This document shows, in pieces, positions 59,072-64,000 of a stretch of DNA of 64,000 nucleotides. The notes below the pieces were generated by a model that worked only from the letters and a program-made list of their open reading frames with translations, was not told the DNA's origin and ran no database searches. The stretch spans positions 1-64,000 of the forward strand of contig JBBSMQ010000008.1 of NCBI GenBank assembly GCA_038233075.1. Reading direction: 5' to 3'. Numbering within the stretch: the stretch's first letter is position 1; each line of letters opens with the position of its first letter. Made by a program: the position numbers and the translations under genes. The stretch is from Iamia sp038233075. GTDB lineage: Bacteria; Actinomycetota; Acidimicrobiia; Acidimicrobiales; Iamiaceae.

Positions 59072-59773
59072 TCAGAGGTCCAGGGGCGGCCGGGCCAGGC
59101 GGTAGCGGACCTCGACCAGGCGCTCCGAGCCCACGGTGTCGACGCGCGTGGCCTCGTCCGGGGCCCACCCCCGCCGCTCGTAGAAGCCCCGGGCGACGAG
59201 GTTGCCCTCGACGACCCACAGGGCCACCTCGCTGAACCCGGCGGCGGCCAGGGCGGACTCAGCCGCAGCCAGCAGGACCGACCCGAGCCCGGCTCCGGCG
59301 ACGGTGGGGTCGACGTGCAGGCTACGGACCTCGCCCTTGATCGAGGCCACCTCCTGGTCACCACGCGCGGGCCCGGTGTCGACCGCCCCGTGGACCTCGC
59401 CGGGCCGACCGGCCACCAGCAACCGATGTCGCGGCGAGGGAGGGACGGCGGCCCGTCCCGTCCAGTACGGCCCGAGGTAGCCCAGGTCGAGGTCGTCGAG
59501 GAAGCGATCGGACACCACGTCCCGGTAGCCGGACCGCCACGCCCGGCGCTCGACCACGGCGATGGCCGCTCCGTCGGGCGCACCCCCGGGCCGGATGGGC
59601 AGCGACGCCGGGTCGGCGGGACGCGGTGCGAAGGGCGGGGGCAGGGCCACCCCGAAGCGGCGGCGCGCCAGCCGGAGGGTGGCCATCTCCACCGCATCGA
59701 CGTCCTCGGTCGTGGCGTCGTCCGGCGTCCGCATGGCGGCGTCGAGCACCTCGTGCTGCGGGTCGCGGATCAC
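59072..59773 (-). CDS. GNAT-family N-acetyltransferase
   Basis: 233 residues. N-terminal 60 residues of unknown role, then a GNAT core with WRSGYRDVVSDRFL and VRSLHVDPTVAGAGLGSVLL (acetyl-CoA pyrophosphate loop, R/Q-x-x-G-x-G type) and FYERRGW. The ATG overlaps the rsmI stop by 4 nt (ATGA), so it is coupled to rsmI. Acceptor unknown. Confidence 0.83.
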   Translation of the reverse strand: MIRDPQHEVLDAAMRTPDDATTEDVDAVEMATLRLARRRFGVALPPPFAPRPADPASLPIRPGGAPDGAAIAVVERRAWRSGYRDVVSDRFLDDLDLGYLGPYWTGRAAVPPSPRHRLLVAGRPGEVHGAVDTGPARGDQEVASIKGEVRSLHVDPTVAGAGLGSVLLAAAESALAAAGFSEVALWVVEGNLVARGFYERRGWAPDEATRVDTVGSERLVEVRYRLARPPLDL

Positions 59774-60660
59774 TGCGACGCTCTCGAGCCCCGGGTCTCG
59801 TGGTCCGGGCGGCTCGGACCGTCACCGTCGAGGGCCAGGGCGTAGACCTCGGTCCGCGGCCGTCCGAGGGCGGCGGCCACCTCCGCTGCGGCTCGACCCG
59901 GCGTCAACCCCCGATCGCGGGCGGCGCGCAGGGCCACGTGCACGTCGGCGTCACCAGCGGGTCCGCGACCGGGGGCGGCACCCTCGAGGACCAGCACCAC
60001 CTCGCCCCGGACCCCGTCGTCGCCGACGCGCGCGGCGGCGTCGCCCAGCGGGGCGCGCCAGACCTCCTCGTGCAGCTTGGTCAGCTCTCGGGCCACCGCC
60101 ACCCGTCGCTCGGCGCCGCAGGCCCGGGCCAGGTCGGCGAGGGTGCGGCCCACCCGACCGGGAGCTTCGTACAGCACCACGGTGCGGTGCTCCACCGCCA
60201 GCTCGGCCAGCCGGGCGCTGCGCTCGGCCCCCCGGCGGGGCAGGAAGCCGTCGACCGCGAACCGGGCGGTGTCGAAGCCGGAGAGGACGAGCGCAGCCAC
60301 CGCGGCGACCGGCCCCGGAACGGTGGTCACGGTGAGGCCGGCCTCGACCACGGCCTCCACCAGGCGGGCACCGGGATCGGACACGCCGGGGGTGCCGGCG
60401 TCGGTCACGAGCACAACCCGGGCGCCGTCCTGGATGCAGCCCACGACCTCGCCCCGCGCCGTGGCCTCGGTGTGGGCATCGACGCGTCGCAGCCTCGGAC
60501 CGGCGATCCCGGCCTGGGCGATCAGTCGCCCGGTGCGGCGGGTGTCCTCGCAGCAGATCAGGTCGGCGCCGCCCAGCTCCTCGACCGCCCGAGGGGCCAG
60601 ATCTCCCAGGTTGCCGATCGGGGTGGCCACCACGACGAGGGCTCCGGGCGGTGCGGTCAC
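59770..60660 (-). CDS. rsmI: 16S rRNA (cytidine-1402-2'-O)-methyltransferase
   Basis: 296 residues, tetrapyrrole-methylase fold. ATPIGNLGDLAPRAVEEL, CCEDTRRTGRL, VTDAGTPGVSDPGARLV, and TTVPGPVAAVAALVLSG are the family blocks. 2'-O-methylates C1402 of 16S rRNA in the decoding centre. GTG start; CACACT (60667-60672, minus) is 6 nt upstream. Operon with the GNAT gene. Confidence 0.93.
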   Translation of the reverse strand: MTAPPGALVVVATPIGNLGDLAPRAVEELGGADLICCEDTRRTGRLIAQAGIAGPRLRRVDAHTEATARGEVVGCIQDGARVVLVTDAGTPGVSDPGARLVEAVVEAGLTVTTVPGPVAAVAALVLSGFDTARFAVDGFLPRRGAERSARLAELAVEHRTVVLYEAPGRVGRTLADLARACGAERRVAVARELTKLHEEVWRAPLGDAAARVGDDGVRGEVVLVLEGAAPGRGPAGDADVHVALRAARDRGLTPGRAAAEVAAALGRPRTEVYALALDGDGPSRPDHETRGSRASQ

Positions 60661-61046
60661 CCCTCCAGTGTGGCCGCCTGCGGCCCCGGGTCGGCGCGGC
60701 GGTCCTCGTCTCGACGATCCCGTCCGACCGGGTCGGCTAGCACCCTGATCCCACCCGGTCGCCCGACGCGGGGACGCTCAGCGGGCCGTCGCGGCTGCGG
60801 GTGCGAGCCGGACGCGCACCCGCGGGCGGCCACGCGGTCCCGCCCACTCGCGGGCGCAGGTCGCCACGACGCCAGCCCACCCGGGGGGAGTGCGTGTTGC
60901 TCCGATCGCACGGGCCCGGCACCCGATCCCGGACGTCGATCGGAGATGGGACGGCGGGCCTTGACCCGCGCGTCGACACCGCCGAGCCTGGAGCCGTGGA
61001 GCCAGCCGAGGACACCGATCGGCGGGCGCCCCGCCAGACAGGGGGC
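60661..61046. other. Intergenic stretch without a supported gene
   Basis: 386 nt between divergent rsmI and the DUF5655 gene. Apart from the rsmI promoter box at its left end I see no repeat, RNA gene or frame with protein-like composition. Confidence 0.5.
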
Positions 61047-61490
61047 GTGGCCGCCGTGACCTGGACGTGCGCGGCGTGTGACCGCAGCTTTGCGCGGCGG
61101 CGCCAGTCCCACCTGTGCGTCCCCGTCGCGTCCCTCGACGACTGGTTCGCCGACGGGCCGCCTGTCCAGCGCGAGGTGTGCGACGCCGTCCTGGCCCACC
61201 TGGCCACCGTGGGCGAGGTCGACGCCGAGGCGGCCCAGGTGGGCATCCTCATCAAGCGGGAGAGCACCTTCGCCGAGCTCCGCCCCCACCGGGATCACCT
61301 CCGACTCTCGGTCCTGCTCGACCACGACGTGGACTCTCCCCGGGTCTCCCGCCACATCCGCCCCACGGGCACGTTCCGTCGCTACGCAGTGTTCATCGTG
61401 CTGGAGTCGCCCGACGACGTCGACGACGAGGTGAAGGACCTCCTCACCGAGTCCTACCAGTGCTCACCGGTGCGCAGAGCGCGCCGGTGA
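61047..61490 (+). CDS. DUF5655-type protein with zinc-finger-like N-terminus
   Basis: 147 residues. N-terminal CAACDRSFARRRQSHLC (CxxC...HxxC, possible zinc knuckle), then a DUF5655-like domain (LDDWFADGPPVQREVCDAVL; VGILIKRESTFAELRP; LSVLLDHDVDSPRV). Members are small proteins of unknown role. GTG start uncertain: another GTG at 61056 and an upstream one at 60996 are in frame. Confidence 0.68.
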   Translation: MAAVTWTCAACDRSFARRRQSHLCVPVASLDDWFADGPPVQREVCDAVLAHLATVGEVDAEAAQVGILIKRESTFAELRPHRDHLRLSVLLDHDVDSPRVSRHIRPTGTFRRYAVFIVLESPDDVDDEVKDLLTESYQCSPVRRARR

Positions 61491-61635
61491 GGCCTCGCCG
61501 TCCACCACGAGCGAGCACTCCTCAGCGCGTGCTGGGTCAACCCGGGAGGGTCCGGGTCCAAAGCGAGGAGCCCGGGTGTCGCCGCAGAGGCATCGAGCAC
61601 GGGCGTCGTGGGCGAGCGCACTGCAGCTCGGGGCT

Positions 61636-61977
61636 TCAGAGGCGGGCCCTCGACTCCGGGCCGAGGCTGACCACGGTGCCCGGCGCCAGGGTCCAGCGGG
61701 CGAAGGCCCCCGCCCCCGCCTCCAGCACCCCGGTGGCTCGAGGCACCCAGCCCGAGGCTCGCCTCGGGGCCATGGAGCGCACCCGCAGCACCCGCCCTTC
61801 CCGGTCGATCCACGCCACGTCGAGGGCGAACCGCATGCCGATGGTGTGCACCGAGCGGATCCCGGGCAACCACAGCGCGCCGTCCAGCCCGTCACGTCCC
61901 AGCAGGCCCCGGCTCCGGGCTCGTCGGGTCGCGGCCACCTCGAGGGCCGCCACCTCTCGTCCGTTCACCTCCAGCAC
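61636..61977 (-). CDS. DUF192 protein
   Basis: 113 residues. The DUF192 fold is seen in VAATRRARSRGLLGRDGLDG, LWLPGIRSVHTIGMRF (the family's M-x-x-T-x-x-M-x-F-like core) and the C-terminal GVLEAGAGAFARWTLAPG. Function of the family is unclear. GTG 61977 selected: CACGCT ends 6 nt upstream; an earlier GTG would begin inside the direct repeat. Confidence 0.78.
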   Translation of the reverse strand: MLEVNGREVAALEVAATRRARSRGLLGRDGLDGALWLPGIRSVHTIGMRFALDVAWIDREGRVLRVRSMAPRRASGWVPRATGVLEAGAGAFARWTLAPGTVVSLGPESRARL

Positions 61978-62004
61978 CGCGCCAGCGTGCCCTGCACCCG
62001 ACCC

Positions 62005-62123
62005 ACGAAACCGCAAGGACGGAGGACGCACCGCGACCCTCAGCACTGCCATTCCCCCGGGCAAGGCCCCGACCGACGAAACCGCGGTGACGGAGGACGC
62101 AGGATGACGATGAGGGTCGCGGT
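62005..62123. repeat. Direct and inverted repeats between ychF and the DUF192 gene
   Basis: Two 26-bp direct repeats (62005-62030 and 62076-62101) differ at 3 positions and share GACGGAGGACGCA. A perfect 13-bp inverted repeat, ACCGCGACCCTCA (62030-62042) with TGAGGGTCGCGGT (62111-62123), starts at the last base of the first copy and encloses the second. Together they look like a small structured element. Confidence 0.55.
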
Positions 62124-62134
62124 CGCGGGATGAG

Positions 62135-63211
62135 TCAGACGTTGAAGCGGAACTCGACGACGTCGCCGTCCTGGACCACGTACTCCTTGCCCTCCATGCG
62201 CATCTTGCCGACCTCGCGGGCCTTGGCCCAGGATCCGATCTCCAGAAGCTCGTCCCAGCGGATGACCTCGGCCTTGATGAAGCCGCGCTGGAAGTCGGTG
62301 TGGATGCGACCGGCGGCCTGGGGGGCGGTGGAACCGGCTCGGAAGGTCCAGGCCCGGCTCTCCTTCTCGCCGGTGGTGAGGAAGGTGCGCAGCCCGAGCA
62401 GCTCGTAGGTGGAGTGGATGAAGCGCTCGAGCGCACCCTCGCCCAGCCCCAGGGCCTCGAGCATCTCGCTGCGCTCGGGCCCGGTGAACTGGGCGGCCTC
62501 GGCCTCGAGGGCGACGCTCATGCCGATGACCTCGGCCCGGCCCCCCAGCTCGGCCTCGACGGGTGCGGTGATCTCGTCGATGCGGTCGAGGTCGTCCTCC
62601 CCCACGTTGACCAGGGCGACCACCGGCTTCGCGGTGAGCAGGAACCAGGAGCGCAGGCCGTCGCGGACCTCCGCGGAGAGGTCGGCCCGGTACAGGGGCG
62701 TGCCCTCCGCCAGCACGGCGTGGGCCTCGTCGAGCGCGGCCACCTCGTCCTGGAGGGTCTTGTCGACCCGAGCCGCCTTGCGCTTCTTGGTGATCTGGGC
62801 GTCGAGGGTCTCGAGGTCGGCCAGGGCCAGCTCGATCTCCAGCACGCGCAGGCACTCGAGGGGGTCATCGGGGCCGGGGACGTCGGTGTCGCTGAAGGCG
62901 CGCAGCAGGTAGACGATGGCGTCGACCTCGCGGATGTGGGCGAGGAACCGATTGCCCAGGCCCTCGCCGGTGCTGGCCCCCTCGACCAGGCCCCCGATGT
63001 CCACGAACTGCACGCTGGCCGGGACCACCTTCTTGCTGGCCGACATCTCGGCCAACCGGTCCAGCCGGACATCGGGGACCTTGGCCACGCCCACGTTCGG
63101 GTCCGTCGTGGCGAAGGCGTAGGGCGCGGCCAGGGCGCCGCCCCCGGCCAGGGCGTTGTACAGCGACGACTTCCCTGCGTTGGGCAGGCCGACGAACCCG
63201 AAGCGCTCCAT
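62135..63211 (-). CDS. ychF: Ribosome-associated ATPase YchF/OLA1
   Basis: 358 residues, Obg-related P-loop NTPase that prefers ATP. GLPNAGKSSLYNAL (G1), TTDPNVGVA, DIGGLVEGAS (G3), NVGED in place of the GTP-specific NKxD (G4), and a C-terminal TGS domain (FLTTGEKESRAWT). Binds ribosomes and stress-linked factors. TAGCCT (63218-63223, minus) lies 6 nt before the ATG. Confidence 0.95.
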   Translation of the reverse strand: MERFGFVGLPNAGKSSLYNALAGGGALAAPYAFATTDPNVGVAKVPDVRLDRLAEMSASKKVVPASVQFVDIGGLVEGASTGEGLGNRFLAHIREVDAIVYLLRAFSDTDVPGPDDPLECLRVLEIELALADLETLDAQITKKRKAARVDKTLQDEVAALDEAHAVLAEGTPLYRADLSAEVRDGLRSWFLLTAKPVVALVNVGEDDLDRIDEITAPVEAELGGRAEVIGMSVALEAEAAQFTGPERSEMLEALGLGEGALERFIHSTYELLGLRTFLTTGEKESRAWTFRAGSTAPQAAGRIHTDFQRGFIKAEVIRWDELLEIGSWAKAREVGKMRMEGKEYVVQDGDVVEFRFNV

Positions 63212-63279
63212 GCGGCGAGGCTACCGGCCACCCTCCGCGCACCCCGCAGCCATCAGCGCAGACGCCACCGGCCCGAACC

Positions 63280-63319
63280 GGTCCCGAAAGTGGTCGCCCC
63301 AGCGACCGTTCTCGGGACC
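63280..63319. promoter_or_regulatory. Long inverted repeat between ychF and the PHP gene
   Basis: GGTCCCGAAAGTGGTCG (63280-63296) and CGACCGTTCTCGGGACC (63303-63319) form a 17-bp dyad with 3 mismatches and a 6-nt centre, midway between two divergent leaderless genes. Could be a shared operator or an RNA hairpin. Confidence 0.4.
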
Positions 63320-63351
63320 ACTTCGGAGAGGTGTCAGGTAGGTTCGACGCG

Positions 63352-64000
63352 ATGCTCGCGGTGACACCCCTCGATGCCCCCATGGACCCGTGGACCGCCC
63401 TCGACCGGGTGGCCCACCTCATCGAACGGGGCCTCGGGTCGAGCCGCAAGGCCGAGGCCTTCCGCACTGCGGCCGATGCCCTGCGCGCCGCGGGTGAGAA
63501 CGAGGTGCGGCGCCTGCACGAGGCGGACCGGCTCACCACGCTGGGCGGGGTGGGCGACAGCACCGCGGCGGTGGCGGTCCAGGCCCTCGACGGCGAGGTG
63601 CCGGAGCGCCTGGCCGAGCTGGAGGAGTCGACCGTGGTGCCCGACGGCGACGGGGCGGAGCTGCGGACGGTTCTCCGGGGCGACTGCCACAGCCACTCGA
63701 CGTGGAGCGACGGCGGCGCGCCGATCGTCGACATGGCCCGGGCGGCCATGGCGCTCGGGCACGACTACCTGGTCCTCACCGACCACTCCCCCCGCCTCAC
63801 CGTGGCCCACGGACTGACCCGGGAGCGGCTGGAGGCGCAGCTTGAGGAGATCGCTGCGCTCAACGAGGAGCTGGCCCCGTTCCGCATCCTCACTGGCGTC
63901 GAGGTCGACATCTTCCCCGACGGGTCCCTCGACGGCGACGACGACATGCTCGACCGCCTCGACATCGTGGTGGCCAGCCTCCACTCCAAGCTGTCGATGA
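63352..64000 (+). CDS. PHP-domain protein (PolX-like, N-terminal part)
   Basis: The first 216 residues; the gene runs off the right edge. Residues about 10-115 form the helix-hairpin-helix region of PolX-type proteins (LIERGLGSSRKAEAFRTAAD; TTLGGVGDSTAAVAVQAL), and the PHP metal site begins at GDCHSHSTWSDG, with LVLTDHSPRL and ILTGVEVDIFPDG. Probably a phosphoesterase acting on DNA ends or a histidinol-phosphatase relative; without a visible polymerase domain the PolX name is tentative. TAGGTT (63339-63344) is 7 nt before the ATG. Confidence 0.85.
   Translation, partial: MLAVTPLDAPMDPWTALDRVAHLIERGLGSSRKAEAFRTAADALRAAGENEVRRLHEADRLTTLGGVGDSTAAVAVQALDGEVPERLAELEESTVVPDGDGAELRTVLRGDCHSHSTWSDGGAPIVDMARAAMALGHDYLVLTDHSPRLTVAHGLTRERLEAQLEEIAALNEELAPFRILTGVEVDIFPDGSLDGDDDMLDRLDIVVASLHSKLSM

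Noticed and set aside
60661..61046. Upstream extension of the DUF5655 gene to 60801
   Set aside because: The extra residues are Arg/Gly-rich and lack any family similarity; they look like open frame by GC bias.
1..64000. CRISPR arrays, prophage, plasmid origin, rRNA or tRNA genes
   Set aside because: No regularly spaced repeats, integrase or structural phage genes, iterons or tRNA-like cloverleafs were noticed on reading both strands; a covariance-model search was not possible.

Overview
This window is very GC-rich DNA with dense, short-spaced genes, many GTG starts and 4-nt ATGA/GTGA overlaps. The presence of the mismatch-repair nuclease NucS, a LexA-box 13E12/DUF222-HNH relic, several LLM (F420/flavin type) oxidoreductases, DUF2510 and a PGRP-DUF4214 surface protein points to a high-GC actinobacterium. 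An Acidimicrobiia-type organism is my best guess, but that is an inference from gene content only. It looks chromosomal: there is no phage, plasmid, CRISPR, rRNA or tRNA signal.

Layout. (1) 1-1993: sulfate activation and PAP recycling (cysN end, cysD, cysQ). (2) 2034-8738: a multi-sensor PP2C phosphatase, a UbiB/ABC1 kinase, nucS, and a decayed SOS-controlled DUF222-HNH gene. (3) 8767-21996: a surface-glycan region with four GT4-like glycosyltransferases, one GT-like orphan, a GT2 membrane glycosyltransferase, a GT-C-like polytopic protein, a methyltransferase, a sugar-nucleotide epimerase and a secreted PGRP amidase with three DUF4214 repeats. (4) 22141-26438: small membrane protein, msrA, an unusual TPP-enzyme-like protein with an SDR, and a DMT exporter. 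(5) 26523-49765: about 23 kb of catabolic genes (three acyl-CoA synthetases, two LLM oxidoreductases, two paralogous amidohydrolases, SDRs, ADH, ALDH, cyclase, EthD, VOC, enoyl-CoA hydratase, DoxX, a catalytically odd isochorismatase homologue, a TetR regulator and a SufR-like regulator). (6) 49829-64000: housekeeping and repair (ycaQ, rsmA, tatD, metG, rsmI, ychF, PHP protein) with several broken or small genes between them.

The most interesting signal is regulatory. Five copies of a 17-bp palindrome (TCTGACGNNCCGTCAGA type) sit 14-40 nt upstream of five gene starts between 25.3 and 45.7 kb, each overlapping or touching a predicted -10 box. One drives an operon that ends in the only TetR-type regulator of the window, so a self-regulated TetR regulon is likely. 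A second palindrome (TNNAACNNGTTNNA, the form known for KstR) precedes four other catabolic transcription units interleaved with the first set. Together they suggest a two-regulator degradation programme for a CoA-linked substrate that I cannot name.

A second window-wide pattern is that more than twenty genes have a (T/C)ANNNT box 6-9 nt before the start codon and no Shine-Dalgarno sequence, the signature of leaderless mRNAs. I used it to choose many start codons.
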